This document shows positions 50,864 through 59,826 of a stretch of 64,000 nucleotides of DNA, piece by piece (the first letter of the stretch is position 1; each line of letters starts with the position of its first letter). Source of the DNA: G963667675 sp965197565 (GTDB lineage: Bacteria; Chloroflexota; Dehalococcoidia; Lucifugimonadales; UBA3495); contig CBDANK010000002.1 in NCBI GenBank assembly GCA_965197565.1, positions 967,508 to 1,031,507 on the forward strand, in the 5' to 3' direction. Position numbers and translations under genes: made by a program. The notes under the pieces are model-generated. The model did no database searches and had not been told where the DNA came from. It worked only from the letters and a program-made list of their open reading frames with translations.

Positions 50864-51595
50864 ATGCCTTCTGAAGTGACGTCAAGAGCCGGGCTGGGGG
50901 TAGTCGTGGTGGCTGCCGGCAAGAGCAGCCGGATGGGGGGCCTGGATAAAATCTTCGCGCCGGTCCTAGGTAGACCGCTCGTCGCCTACTCGCTGGCCCG
51001 GTTTGAGACCTTTGCCCCAGCGACCCAGGTGGCGCTGGTGTTGGACGAGGGTTCCATGGAGCGGGGGCAGGCCCTGGTGCGGCAGGCCGGGTATCGCAAA
51101 GTTGTCCGGGTCTGTCCGGGGGGGCTTCGGCGTCAAGACTCGGTGCGGTCCGGCTTGGAGTCCCTGGACCCTTGCGATTTGGTCGTGATCCACGACGGCG
51201 CCCGCCCCTGCTTGGACCGTTCTATCTTGAGCCGAGGCTTGGCGGCGGCCCAGGAATGGGGAGCCGCGGTGGCCGGGGTCCCGGTGAAGGACACCATCAA
51301 AGTTGCGACATCCGAGGGCCTAGTGCGGAAGACCCCGGCGCGGGAGACCCTCTGGGCTGCCCAGACACCCCAGATATTCCGCTATTCCCTGCTTTGGGAC
51401 GCTCATCAGCACTGTCATGGCGCGTTCACCGACGATGCGGCTATGGTCGAAAGCTTGGGCCATCCGGTCAAGATGTTCTTGGGCTCCTACGAAAACCTGA
51501 AAGTGACCACGCCTGGGGATTTGGTGGCGGCGGAGGCGTTTTTACGAGAAATCCTGAAGTTGCCTCTCCCGAAGGGAGGGAGAATTGTAGAATAG
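50864..51595 (+). CDS. ispD: 2-C-methyl-D-erythritol 4-phosphate cytidylyltransferase
   Basis: 243 aa. Third step of the MEP isoprenoid pathway: joins CTP to MEP. VVVAAGKSSRMGGLDKIF is the nucleotide-binding start; RRQDSVRSGLESL, VIHDGARPCLD and VKDTIK follow. The last dozen residues (LPLPKGGRIVE) are encoded by a REP-like CTCTCCC/GGGAGGG unit, so the C-terminus has probably been extended by repeat DNA. No good Shine-Dalgarno precedes ATG 50864. Confidence 0.95.
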   Translation: MPSEVTSRAGLGVVVVAAGKSSRMGGLDKIFAPVLGRPLVAYSLARFETFAPATQVALVLDEGSMERGQALVRQAGYRKVVRVCPGGLRRQDSVRSGLESLDPCDLVVIHDGARPCLDRSILSRGLAAAQEWGAAVAGVPVKDTIKVATSEGLVRKTPARETLWAAQTPQIFRYSLLWDAHQHCHGAFTDDAAMVESLGHPVKMFLGSYENLKVTTPGDLVAAEAFLREILKLPLPKGGRIVE

Positions 51596-51596
51596 A

Positions 51597-51884
51597 ATGA
51601 CGCCACGGCCTGGGCTGAGGTACGAGTGGGACGAAGACAAGAGCCAAACGAATCTCCAAATACGCGGCTTCGGATTCGACTTGATTCATCGTTTCGATTG
51701 GAATACAGCAGCCACTCAACAGGACTTGCGCAACGTGGATGGGGAGCGATGGATTTCGATTGGACTGATAGGAGATCGCCTGTACGTAGCTGTTTGGACT
51801 CAGCGCGGAACCGCCACCCGCATCATCAGTCTGAGAAAGGCCAATAACAGAGAGGCCAACAGATATGAGAGAGCAAGAAGCTGA
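51597..51884 (+). CDS. brnT: BrnT-family toxin
   Basis: 95 aa. YEWDEDKSQTNLQIRGFGF, DGERWISIGLIGDRLYVAVW and RIISLRKANNREANRYE match the BrnT ribonuclease-toxin pattern (RelE-like fold). The usual catalytic Arg is in RIISLRKA. The start lies two bases after the ispD stop. It overlaps the antitoxin gene by 20 bases, the family arrangement of toxin first. Confidence 0.88.
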   Translation: MTPRPGLRYEWDEDKSQTNLQIRGFGFDLIHRFDWNTAATQQDLRNVDGERWISIGLIGDRLYVAVWTQRGTATRIISLRKANNREANRYERARS

Positions 51885-52287
51885 AATGTCTGCTAACGCC
51901 GACAGCCGTATCATCCGGCCAACGCTGGATGAGGATGCCGCCATTAATGCTCAGATTGCCGCCGATCCCGATGACTTCGAGCTTGACGACGATTGGTTCG
52001 AGAACGCCAAGCTCACCAAAGAACTCTTCCCCGAGACCTACCGGCGGGCTATACAGCGGAAGGCCGACCTTAAAGTTGGCGTTATTCAGAACGTCCAAAT
52101 TACCCTGCCCGCGCACGTCGTCGCTTGGTTCAAGGCCCAAGCGTCGTTGGATGGCGAAACCGGCGGCACCGCCTGGATAGAGTTGATCGAGCAGACGCTC
52201 CAAGCTTATGTCTCGGCCTGCACTGCCGGTCAGCCCCAACCACCGGACGCGACGCACAGCGGATTGCCTGACCATCCGTCCGAGTGA
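51865..52287 (+). CDS. brnA: BrnA-family antitoxin
   Basis: 140 aa. ADPDDFELDDDWFENAK is the typical central BrnA segment, and ITLPAHVVAWFKAQASLDG with a following helix is the ribbon-helix-helix-like DNA-binding end. It would neutralise BrnT and repress the pair. The N-terminal methionine at 51865 has GAGG upstream; a second ATG at 51886 is possible. The module lies between ispD and ispF, which are adjacent in most genomes. Confidence 0.87.
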   Translation: MREQEAEMSANADSRIIRPTLDEDAAINAQIAADPDDFELDDDWFENAKLTKELFPETYRRAIQRKADLKVGVIQNVQITLPAHVVAWFKAQASLDGETGGTAWIELIEQTLQAYVSACTAGQPQPPDATHSGLPDHPSE

Positions 52288-52409
52288 GTGCCGGCAGCGC
52301 AACATCTGAACTACAATCTGCGAAACCGCGTCTATAAAGCGCAAAGAAGCAGATAGAATCGCCAGACTGGATATTCCCTGATTCAAGGCAGATTTAAAGC
52401 GAGCGAGAT

Positions 52410-52907
52410 TTGACGCAGGGCGTTCCCGACTTTCGCGTTGGCATCGGCTTCGATGCCCACCCCTTGGTTTCCGGCCGCCGCTTGGTCCTGGGCGGGGTCC
52501 ACATACCTCACGGCCTGGGACTGGCGGGGCACAGCGATGGAGACGTGCTGGCGCACGCCATGATGGACGCCCTGCTGGGCGCAGCAGGACTGGGCGACAA
52601 GGGGTCCCGGTTTCCCTCCAGCGATGCCCAGTACAAGAATATTTCCAGCTTGTTGCTGCTTTCCAGAGTGGCGGACTTGGTCCGCTGCGGCGGTTGGCGC
52701 ATATCCAATGTCGATGCTACAATGTTGGCGCAAAAACCAAGGCTGGGACCCTTCATTGAAACCATGCGGGAGCAGACGGCTTCCGCCCTTTCCGTAGCCG
52801 CCCAGCGGATCGGGATCAAGGTTACCACCACCGATTACCTGGGATTCGTCGGCAGAGAGGAGGGCATCGCCGCCTGCGCCGTGGCATCGATAGTAACGGG
52901 GCTATGA
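52410..52907 (+). CDS. ispF: 2-C-methyl-D-erythritol 2,4-cyclodiphosphate synthase
   Basis: 165 aa. Fifth step of the MEP pathway. The zinc ligands are in VGIGFDAHPLV and GHSDGDVLAHAMMDALLGAAG, and KVTTTDYLGFVGREEGIAA is the C-terminal CDP-binding block. The start is TTG 52410 after AGCGAGA; no ATG or GTG would preserve the first beta strand. The ATGA overlap with cysS indicates coupling. Confidence 0.95.
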   Translation: MTQGVPDFRVGIGFDAHPLVSGRRLVLGGVHIPHGLGLAGHSDGDVLAHAMMDALLGAAGLGDKGSRFPSSDAQYKNISSLLLLSRVADLVRCGGWRISNVDATMLAQKPRLGPFIETMREQTASALSVAAQRIGIKVTTTDYLGFVGREEGIAACAVASIVTGL

Positions 52908-54283
52908 AGCTTTACAACACCCTCACCAGCGAAGCCCGGCAATTCGTTCCAGCCGACGATAAGTGCGTCAAGATGTACGTTTGCGGAGTGACGCCTTACT
53001 CGGCTACCCACGTGGGCCACGCTTTAAGCTACGTGGTGTTTGACGTGCTGCGCCGCTACCTGGAGTATTTGGGCTACCAGGTGCGCCACGTTCAAAACTT
53101 CACCGACGTGGACGACAAGATCATCCAAAGGGCCCAAGAGCAAAATATACCGGTAGAGGAACTGGCCGAACAATACATCGAAGATTTCTTCCGGACCATG
53201 GACGCTCTCAACGTGCAACGGGCCCACATCTATCCAAGAGCCACCCAGGAGATTGCCCCAATCATCGACACCATACGCAACCTGGTGGACAAAGGCTACG
53301 CCTACGCTGCGGACGGCGATGTGTTTTTCCGAGTGACCCGCAGCGAGGGGTACGGCAAGTTGAGTCACCGCACCCTGGACGGCATGGTTGCGGGCGCCAG
53401 GGTGGAGGTGGACCAACGCAAAGAACATCCCATGGATTTCTCCCTCTGGAAGGGAGCCCAGCCCGGCGAGCCGGCTTGGGACAGTCCTTGGGGCCCCGGA
53501 CGCCCCGGCTGGCACATCGAATGCACTTCCATGTCCACCACCTATTTGGGAGAGGGCCTGGATATCCACGGCGGCGGCCAGGACTTGATTTTCCCCCACC
53601 ACGAGAATGAAATAGCCCAGAGCGAAGCCGCCACCGGCCGGGAGCCTTTCTCCCGCTACTGGGTACATAACGGCCTGCTCCGACTGGGCGAAGATAAGAT
53701 GAGCAAGTCCCTGGGCAACCTGGTGTCGGTGGAAGAAGCCCTCGGCAAGTACGCCCCAGACTCGTTGCGCCTCTACTTTCTCAGCTCCCACTACCGCAGC
53801 CCTTTGCAGTTCAGCGACGAAGGCTGCGCCGCCATGGAGCGAAGCGCCCTGCGTTTGGTTCAAGCCCTAAACCGCAACGAAGAAGGCACCGGCGACCCCC
53901 TTGACCCGGCGCCGTACCAAAAGCGGTTCTTGGAGGCCATGGACGATGACCTGAACACGCCGCGGGCCTTGGCCGCTCTCTTCGACCTGGCCCGGGAAAT
54001 CAACCGGGCCCAAGACACTCGCCGCAGCGCCGGCCAAGCGCAGGACTGCCTTCGCCATTTGGGCGGCATCCTGGGGTTGACTTTCCAAGGCCAAGGGCCA
54101 AGGGAAGAGGACCAGTTGGCGGCCAAGCCCTTTATCGACCTGCTGCTGGAGACCAGGGCTCAGTTGAGGCAAGCCAAACAGTACGAACTGGCGGACCGGA
54201 TTAGACAGGGCTTGGACGCTCAGGGCGTATCCGTGGAAGATACCCCCCAAGGGAGCCACTGGCAGTACCGGCCCCGGCAATGA
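52904..54283 (+). CDS. cysS: Cysteinyl-tRNA synthetase
   Basis: 459 aa class I synthetase. Zinc ligands: Cys in MYVCGVTPY, Cys in HIECTSMST, and His in the FPHHENE segment. The HIGH variant is THVGHALSY and the loop is KMSKSLGN. DALIG domain at about 330-400. Starts within ATGA at the ispF stop. Full length. Confidence 0.97.
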   Translation: MKLYNTLTSEARQFVPADDKCVKMYVCGVTPYSATHVGHALSYVVFDVLRRYLEYLGYQVRHVQNFTDVDDKIIQRAQEQNIPVEELAEQYIEDFFRTMDALNVQRAHIYPRATQEIAPIIDTIRNLVDKGYAYAADGDVFFRVTRSEGYGKLSHRTLDGMVAGARVEVDQRKEHPMDFSLWKGAQPGEPAWDSPWGPGRPGWHIECTSMSTTYLGEGLDIHGGGQDLIFPHHENEIAQSEAATGREPFSRYWVHNGLLRLGEDKMSKSLGNLVSVEEALGKYAPDSLRLYFLSSHYRSPLQFSDEGCAAMERSALRLVQALNRNEEGTGDPLDPAPYQKRFLEAMDDDLNTPRALAALFDLAREINRAQDTRRSAGQAQDCLRHLGGILGLTFQGQGPREEDQLAAKPFIDLLLETRAQLRQAKQYELADRIRQGLDAQGVSVEDTPQGSHWQYRPRQ

Positions 54284-54289
54284 GAGATT

Positions 54290-55678
54290 GTGCTGGATAG
54301 CTCTGCCATTGAATCGCTGTCCCGGATTGTCGGGAAGCCGAACCTCCTCATCGACCCCTTCGACCTGGACCGGTATTCGGCCGACGCGCTGACCCCCTTC
54401 CGGGCCTTTGGCGCCGAGGCCAGGTTGGACCGGTTGGCCGACTTGGTGGTGCGTCCCGGCAGTGCCGAAGAGGTGTCCCAAATCGTGGTCCTAGCCGGCC
54501 AGCGGCAAATACCGCTGATACCCTATGGCGGCGGCACCGGAGTAATGGGCGGCGCGCTGCCGGTTTGCGGCGGCATCGTCGTCGATATGGGGCGAATGAA
54601 CCGGGTCTTGGAAGTGAAGCCCACCGACCTGACCGCCCGGGTGGAAGCGGGAGTTGTGCTCCAAGACTTGGTGGACACATTGGCGGAACAGGACCTCATG
54701 CCCGGCCACGACCCCTACAGTGTTCCCATCGCCACCATAGGCGGGGCAATATCCACCAACGGCGTTGGCTATCGCGCCGCGGCCTTCGGCCCCATGGGGC
54801 AGCAAGTAGTGGGGTTGGAGGTGGTCCTTCCCAATGGCCGGATTCTTAATACGCGCTCGGTGCCCAAGTACTCTTCGGGCCCCGGTCTAAACCAGTTGTT
54901 CGTCGGCAGCGAGGGCGTGTTCGGCATCATCACCAAGGCCACTATTCGGGTTTATCGGCGGCCCGAAGCTCAAGTCTTCGCCACAGAATCCTTCGACAGC
55001 TTCGACCAAGGGTTTAACGCCGCCTCCGAGTTGCTGGCTTTGGGAATCCAACCCACGCTGTTGGACCTGACCGAAGAGGAGGACGGCGTCCAACTACATC
55101 TAATGTTCGAGGGGTACCGGGAAGGGGTTGCCGCTCAGGAAAAGCGGTCCGCCTTGGTGTGCGCCCAGTTCGGCGGCCGGACCGTTGGGCCTAAGCCTAC
55201 GATGGCCTATTGGCGGGACCGGCACCAATCGGGCTTGGACTACAAACGGTCGGCACTGGGGCAGCCCCGCCGGGTCCGGTGGGACCGCAGCTTGAGCCGG
55301 GGCTTCGACTACCTGCACCTGGCATTGCCCATTTCCAAGGTATTGGAGTACCGGAAGCGTTGCGACCGTCTAATGGCTGGCAGCGGAGTTAGGACCGTGG
55401 AGTACGCTATCTGGAGCCGGCCGGAGCTGTTTTCTATGCTGATGGTCGCCGATTCGGAAACCGGCGGTAATTTCCGAGACAACCTGGCCAGGGTGGTGGA
55501 GCAGGTGTTGGAACTGGCCCAAGACATGGGCGGAGTCATGGAGTATTGCCACGGCGTCGGAGTCAAGTTAAACCACCTGCTCGCGCGGGAATTGGGCGCG
55601 GGCCACCAAGTTATCCGGGACTTAAAACAGGCCCTAGACCCCGCCAACATCATGAACCCCGGAAAATTGGGGCTTTAA
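54290..55678 (+). CDS. FAD-binding oxidoreductase, GlcD/AGPS-like
   Basis: 462 aa. The PCMH FAD-binding domain has PLIPYGGGTGVMGGALPV and MPGHDPYSVPIATIGGAIST with YRAAAFGPMGQQ. The C-terminal FAD-oxidase domain ends GAGHQVIRDLKQALDPANIMNPGK-type sequence. Candidates are glycolate/D-lactate dehydrogenase or alkyldihydroxyacetonephosphate synthase; the HCHG-type metal motif appears as EYCHGVGV, which supports the broader family. Starts with GTG 54290, six bases after cysS, so it is probably in the same transcript. Confidence 0.9.
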   Translation: MLDSSAIESLSRIVGKPNLLIDPFDLDRYSADALTPFRAFGAEARLDRLADLVVRPGSAEEVSQIVVLAGQRQIPLIPYGGGTGVMGGALPVCGGIVVDMGRMNRVLEVKPTDLTARVEAGVVLQDLVDTLAEQDLMPGHDPYSVPIATIGGAISTNGVGYRAAAFGPMGQQVVGLEVVLPNGRILNTRSVPKYSSGPGLNQLFVGSEGVFGIITKATIRVYRRPEAQVFATESFDSFDQGFNAASELLALGIQPTLLDLTEEEDGVQLHLMFEGYREGVAAQEKRSALVCAQFGGRTVGPKPTMAYWRDRHQSGLDYKRSALGQPRRVRWDRSLSRGFDYLHLALPISKVLEYRKRCDRLMAGSGVRTVEYAIWSRPELFSMLMVADSETGGNFRDNLARVVEQVLELAQDMGGVMEYCHGVGVKLNHLLARELGAGHQVIRDLKQALDPANIMNPGKLGL

Positions 55679-55767
55679 TATTTTATCCGTATATTGATTC
55701 CCACCTGCCCACCCTGAAGGAGTTTGGAGGCGGTAGGTACAGGAGCCCGGAGAAACACGCTCAGTGA

Positions 55768-56835
55768 TTATTTGAGATAGGGCGCAACATGATCGGCGAA
55801 TAGACGCATGGAGTTGACGACCCGCTCATGAGGCAGGAGGCCTCCCGAGTTCATATCCATGATAAACCCTGAAAGCCCGAACTCCTCCTGTAGCTCTCCC
55901 AAGTTTTCTCTCACGGCCTCGGCCGTCCCAAAAGCGACGTCGGTGCGGAACACCTCGTCGTAAGAGACGGTCAAGTTCCGGCGGGCCCTCTCCGCCCGCG
56001 CCAGCGCAGCCTCTTGGGACAGTCCTTCCAGCGGGGTCGCGGTCCACTTGGCGAGGAAGCGAATGGACCTCATGGCGGTGGCTTCCGGCTCGGAGTAAGC
56101 CTGTTCGGGCGTATCCCCTACATAGACGCTGATTAGAGTATAGATGCGGCCCATTCCCTGGCGGCCTGCTTTGCGCCATGCTCTGCGATACTCCTCACAG
56201 TGGGCCCGCAGGCTGCTCTGGCCGGCCCTGGCATTGATGAAAAGGATGTAGCCTTCTTCTCCCGCATGGGAGAAAGTCTCCGGGTTGACGCCGGCCAGAG
56301 CAATCGGTGGGTGTGGCTGCTGGTAGGGCTTGGGACCGGCCGACACGTCGTCGAAGCTCCAGTATTGGCCGCGATGGGAGAACCGTTCCTGAGTCCAAGC
56401 CTTCTTTATGATCTCCAAGGCTTCCTTGTTCCGGGCTGTGCTCTCTACATACGGTATCTTGTAAGGCTGATAGGGGTAGTCAAAGCCGCCCCGCCCCACG
56501 CCCAGGACAATACGGCCTTGGCTGATCTGGTCCAATGTGGCCACGTCCTGGGCCACACGAAGGGGGTGGTCCAGAGCGAGTTGCAGCACAGCGGTCCCGA
56601 TGCGCATCCGGCTGGTGGCCGCCGCAATAGCGCCGGCAACGCATAAAGGCGCGGACCCCAGGAATATTTCGGGTTGGAACTGTTCGTGCCCTTGCCAGAA
56701 CGTGTCGAAGCCCAACTCCTCGGCCGCCTTCGCCAAGGCAAGGTGCTCCTGGACCGCTAGGGCGTGAGAGGTTCCCGGCCGGTAAGGCAGCCGGGAAAAC
56801 AGTCCAAACTCCGTCGATTGGGAATTATGGGGCAT
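55768..56835 (-). CDS. Luciferase-like (LLM class) flavin-dependent oxidoreductase
   Basis: 355 aa TIM barrel binding FMN or F420. Typical segments: EHLALAKAAEELGFDTFWQGHE, SRMRIGTAVLQLALDHPLRVAQ, GRIVLGVGRGGFD and NPETFSHAGEEGYIL. Such proteins are abundant in SAR202-like genomes, where they may open recalcitrant organic compounds. GGAGAG precedes ATG 56835; the longer frame from 56958 reads through the mobile element and is rejected. Copy C of the MITE begins 37 bases upstream of the ATG, so its promoter lies in or beyond the element. Confidence 0.9.
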   Translation of the reverse strand: MPHNSQSTEFGLFSRLPYRPGTSHALAVQEHLALAKAAEELGFDTFWQGHEQFQPEIFLGSAPLCVAGAIAAATSRMRIGTAVLQLALDHPLRVAQDVATLDQISQGRIVLGVGRGGFDYPYQPYKIPYVESTARNKEALEIIKKAWTQERFSHRGQYWSFDDVSAGPKPYQQPHPPIALAGVNPETFSHAGEEGYILFINARAGQSSLRAHCEEYRRAWRKAGRQGMGRIYTLISVYVGDTPEQAYSEPEATAMRSIRFLAKWTATPLEGLSQEAALARAERARRNLTVSYDEVFRTDVAFGTAEAVRENLGELQEEFGLSGFIMDMNSGGLLPHERVVNSMRLFADHVAPYLK

Positions 56836-56871
56836 GGATTCTCTCCAAGTATGCAGGACCCTTCCGTTTAG

Positions 56872-56972
56872 TAACTGTTCAGATTTGGCGAGCGCACTGA
56901 CATGGAACCGCTCATCCTGGAGCGCAGCGCAGCGGAGTCGAAGGACCGATTCCCTCAACTCTGAACAGTTGC
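56872..56972. mobile_element. MITE-like element, copy C (101 bp)
   Basis: Ends TAACTGTTCAGATTTG on the left and GCAACTGTTCAGAGTTGA read inward from the right. Flanks TCCGTTTAG (56863-56871) and TCCGTTTAA (56973-56981) match at 8 of 9 bases. The interior (ATCCTGGAGCGCAGCG, GGAGTCGAAGGACCG) matches copy D in reverse orientation but not copies A and B. Confidence 0.82.
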
Positions 56973-57109
56973 TCCGTTTAACGCATTATACTCCGCAGAA
57001 AGGCATGGAGAAGATGGCGGAGTTTTTACGGGTCAATTCAGGGCCTGGAAAGTCCCGGAGGGTTCGGCTACAATGGCCCAACTCTTAGAGATGTGAGGGC
57101 AGGCTGGCT

Positions 57110-58102
57110 ATGGTCGCTCCTCGGGCCTTTGTCACTAGGCAGGTTTTCCCTGAAGCTCTGGAGTTGATCGGTCGAACAGCCCAATTGGAAGTGTGGCCTG
57201 AGCAGAGTCCGCCCACCCCGCAGCAACTCGCCGATAAGGTTTCCGATGTGGATGGGGTGTTGACCAATATCATGGACCGGATCGATGCTCCATTGCTCGA
57301 CCGTGCTCCTAAACTCAAGGTCATCAGCCAGCTAGCGGTGGGACTGGACAATATCGACCTCGCCTCAGCGTCCCGCCGGGGCATTCTGGTGGGTTACACC
57401 CCCGGAGTACTGGCCAAAGCCACCGCCGACGTTGGCTTCGCTCTGCTGTTGGCGGCGGCGCGGCGCATCAGCGAGAGCGAACGGTGGGTCCGGGCGGGCG
57501 GCTGGAAGATGGCCTTTCATCCTATGTATTGGTTGGGAACGGAGGTGCACGGGGCGACCATAGGAATTATCGGCTTGGGCCAGATTGGGCTGGAGATGGC
57601 GAAACGCGCCCTGGGTTTCGAGATGAAGGTTATCTACTACTCCCGGACCCGCAAACCGGGGCTGGAAGAACGTTACGGGCTTGAGTACGCCGAGACTCAC
57701 TCATTGTTAAGCTCCGCCGACTTCATTTCTTTGCACATGCCACTGACGCCGGAGACCCGCCACTACATCGGAGAGCGGGAACTGCGCATGATGAAGCCTA
57801 CCGCGGTCCTCATCAACCTGGCCAGAGGGCCCGTGGTGGACTCCAAGGCCCTTTACACTGCCCTCAGCGAAAAGTGGATACAAGCTGCTGCCTTGGACGT
57901 GACCGACCCCGAGCCGATTCTACCGGACGACCCGCTGCTGACCTTGGAGAACCTGGTGATCACGCCCCATATCGGCAGCGCCTCCGTTGCTTCCCGGCGG
58001 GAGATGTGCATGGTGGCGGCCCGCAACCTGGTATCCGGGCTGGCTGGGCAGCGGCTGGAGCATTGCGCCAATCTGGAACTGTATCCAACCAAGGGTTTGT
58101 GA
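57110..58102 (+). CDS. D-isomer 2-hydroxyacid dehydrogenase (glyoxylate/hydroxypyruvate reductase-like)
   Basis: 330 aa. The NAD(P) site is IGIIGLGQIGLEMAKRALGF. The catalytic triad lies in INLARGPVVDSKAL (Arg), VTDPEPI (Glu) and ITPHIGSAS (His). YYSRTRKPG after the second strand suggests NADPH preference, as in glyoxylate reductases. The first half LKVISQLAVGLDNIDL also fits. No ACT domain, so a serine-pathway PGDH is less likely. GAGGGCAGG precedes ATG 57110. Confidence 0.92.
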   Translation: MVAPRAFVTRQVFPEALELIGRTAQLEVWPEQSPPTPQQLADKVSDVDGVLTNIMDRIDAPLLDRAPKLKVISQLAVGLDNIDLASASRRGILVGYTPGVLAKATADVGFALLLAAARRISESERWVRAGGWKMAFHPMYWLGTEVHGATIGIIGLGQIGLEMAKRALGFEMKVIYYSRTRKPGLEERYGLEYAETHSLLSSADFISLHMPLTPETRHYIGERELRMMKPTAVLINLARGPVVDSKALYTALSEKWIQAAALDVTDPEPILPDDPLLTLENLVITPHIGSASVASRREMCMVAARNLVSGLAGQRLEHCANLELYPTKGL

Positions 58103-58206
58103 CCAGCCCCTTTCCGCCGCGCCCACCGGCCGGGTTGCCGCAACCGGGGCAGCGACAAAGAATGGTTCAACCAGAGCCGCCAGCGGCCCTCGACGATGAT
58201 GTCCAT

Positions 58207-58560
58207 CTAACGCGATGCTCGAACTTGGACCAATCGCTGGTTGACTGGATCAACTCCCAGGCTTAGCAGCTCCAATGCAGTAACTCCCAATAAAGGCTCA
58301 CTGTCCTTCGGGCCAAAGACTACGAAGGTGATAACCTGGTCTCCGTTGACTCGTAGACGGACATAGCCTATCGGGTAATCTACGACCCGGTTGTCACCGA
58401 GTTCAAAGGTGCGCTGACCAGCACGCTCTACCCCCAATTGGTCCAGAGTGTCCTCAGATACAAACGTGTAGGTAGCCGCTGTGTCCACCGTGGCCTCTAG
58501 ATCCACGAATCGCTCATCTTCCAAGTTTTCTACCCTTATGGGGACAGTGAATATACCCAT
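58207..58560 (-). CDS. Retropepsin-like aspartyl protease-fold protein (DTA variant)
   Basis: 117 aa. DLEATVDTAATYTFVSEDTL is the active-site region but with Asp-Thr-Ala instead of Asp-Thr-Gly. The second hydrophobic motif reads PLLGVTALELLSLGVD. It resembles the gene at 43808-44251 in plan and size. The Ala variant may still be active, because some families use DTA or DSG, or may be only a binding fold. ATG 58560 with AGAGG is preferred to 58599. No gene was seen between it and the tRNA. Confidence 0.78.
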   Translation of the reverse strand: MGIFTVPIRVENLEDERFVDLEATVDTAATYTFVSEDTLDQLGVERAGQRTFELGDNRVVDYPIGYVRLRVNGDQVITFVVFGPKDSEPLLGVTALELLSLGVDPVNQRLVQVRASR

Positions 58561-58826
58561 CGCCGCCTCTTTCGAAGTTCTCTCAGAGTCTGTGCCCATG
58601 AGTCAATCTTCCCCTAGAATGTCCTAAGCCGCCCACCGCTCACGATCTGGACGTGACCGGGCCACGGCACGGGCGGCCAGTAAGGGTTGTCGCTGATTAG
58701 CTGCCAGCCCCGTCTTTTCTCACTCGGCCCGCTTGACTATCGGCAGGACTGGACATTCGTAGCTGATTCAAAGCTGACAGAGGTTATACCGGGGCATTTC
58801 GTATTGGGGAAGGCGAACAGTCTCGG

Positions 58827-58914
58827 CGGAGAGGGCGGGATTCGAACCCGCGAGAAGCTGTTAACCTCTACGCGATTTCCAGTCGCGCCCGTTCGGCCAC
58901 TCCGGCACCTCTCC
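58827..58914 (-). tRNA. tRNA-Ser (anticodon GGA)
   Basis: 88 nt with a long variable arm. The acceptor stem GGAGAGG pairs with CCTCTCC, discriminator G. The anticodon loop CTGGAAA gives GGA. The T arm CGGGTTCGAATCCCG is standard. The CCA end is not encoded. Confidence 0.96.
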
Positions 58915-59152
58915 AGAACGGTGAGGCAGCCAAGGCCTGGCTTTGAGGGAGACTTTTTCCTAACCGGACGGTCCAGGCCCATTGGGCTTGCCAAGGCCAT
59001 TATATTCAATGCTCATTGCGACTGTCCACCGCATTGCTTTCATTCGCTGGCAAGGGTAACCTATAATGTCTCTAACGCTGTTGGGTCCTGATGCCGGTAT
59101 GTTGACGGTTGCTATTAGGACCCTGGCAAATTCACCAGGAACGGAGTGATTT

Positions 59153-59476
59153 ATGGCCGAGTCGGGCTTTGTCAAGGTGGCCGATGTGAGTGACCTCGCA
59201 GCGGGCGAAATGATAGTAGTTGAAGTGGGAGACGAGCGGGTATTGCTGGTAAACGTCGAGGGAAACGTTTACGCATGTGACGATATTTGCTCCCACGCCT
59301 TTGCTTCCCTCTCCGAGGGCGACCTGAACGGCCTGGAGGTCGAGTGCCCGCTGCATGGGTCGGCGTTCAACGTGATCACCGGTGAAGCGATAACCCCGCC
59401 GGCCGACGAAAGCATCAAGATTTATCAGTTGCGAATTGAAGGCCAGGATATTCTGCTAGGGCCGCCCAAGAGCTAA
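59153..59476 (+). CDS. Rieske-type [2Fe-2S] ferredoxin
   Basis: 107 aa. Cluster ligands are in ICSHAFASL (Cys-x-His) and CPLHGSAFN (Cys-x2-His), spaced as in dioxygenase ferredoxins and NirD-like proteins. No signal or membrane segment, so it is a soluble electron carrier. No oxygenase or reductase gene is next to it. GGAG precedes ATG 59153. Confidence 0.93.
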   Translation: MAESGFVKVADVSDLAAGEMIVVEVGDERVLLVNVEGNVYACDDICSHAFASLSEGDLNGLEVECPLHGSAFNVITGEAITPPADESIKIYQLRIEGQDILLGPPKS

Positions 59477-59826
59477 CACTGGGCGGTCCGGCCCATTGCC
59501 GTGAAAATAGGCGTCTGGTCCCCAATCATGTCATTCCGAAACGTAGTGAGGAATCTAAAGCGGTTCTTCACAGTCATCATACTATTCCAGCGACATATTC
59601 CCTCAATGGTGGAAGGTCGGTGGTGATGCCGGCGTAGTCTTGCGGACAGATGCTTTAGATTCCTCGCCGCGGAGTTTATCCTGAGCGAAGTCGAGGGGCT
59701 CGGAACGACATCGAAGTGGGAGCTTAGCCATATAAGTTATCCGTAAGATGCGATTGCCGTGGGCCCAACACCCCTGGATACCCGTTTTCGCGGGTATGAC
59801 GAAAGGTATTTTCGGCCGTTGGCCTA
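59477..59826. repeat. Intergenic repeat, inverted copy of 17365-17642, plus a hairpin
   Basis: Bases 59529-59759 match 17365-17642 in reverse orientation. Bases 59776-59815 are a hairpin unit TACCCGTTTTCGCGGGTA with trailing TGACGAAAGG, shared with 50817-50856. No gene. Confidence 0.75.
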
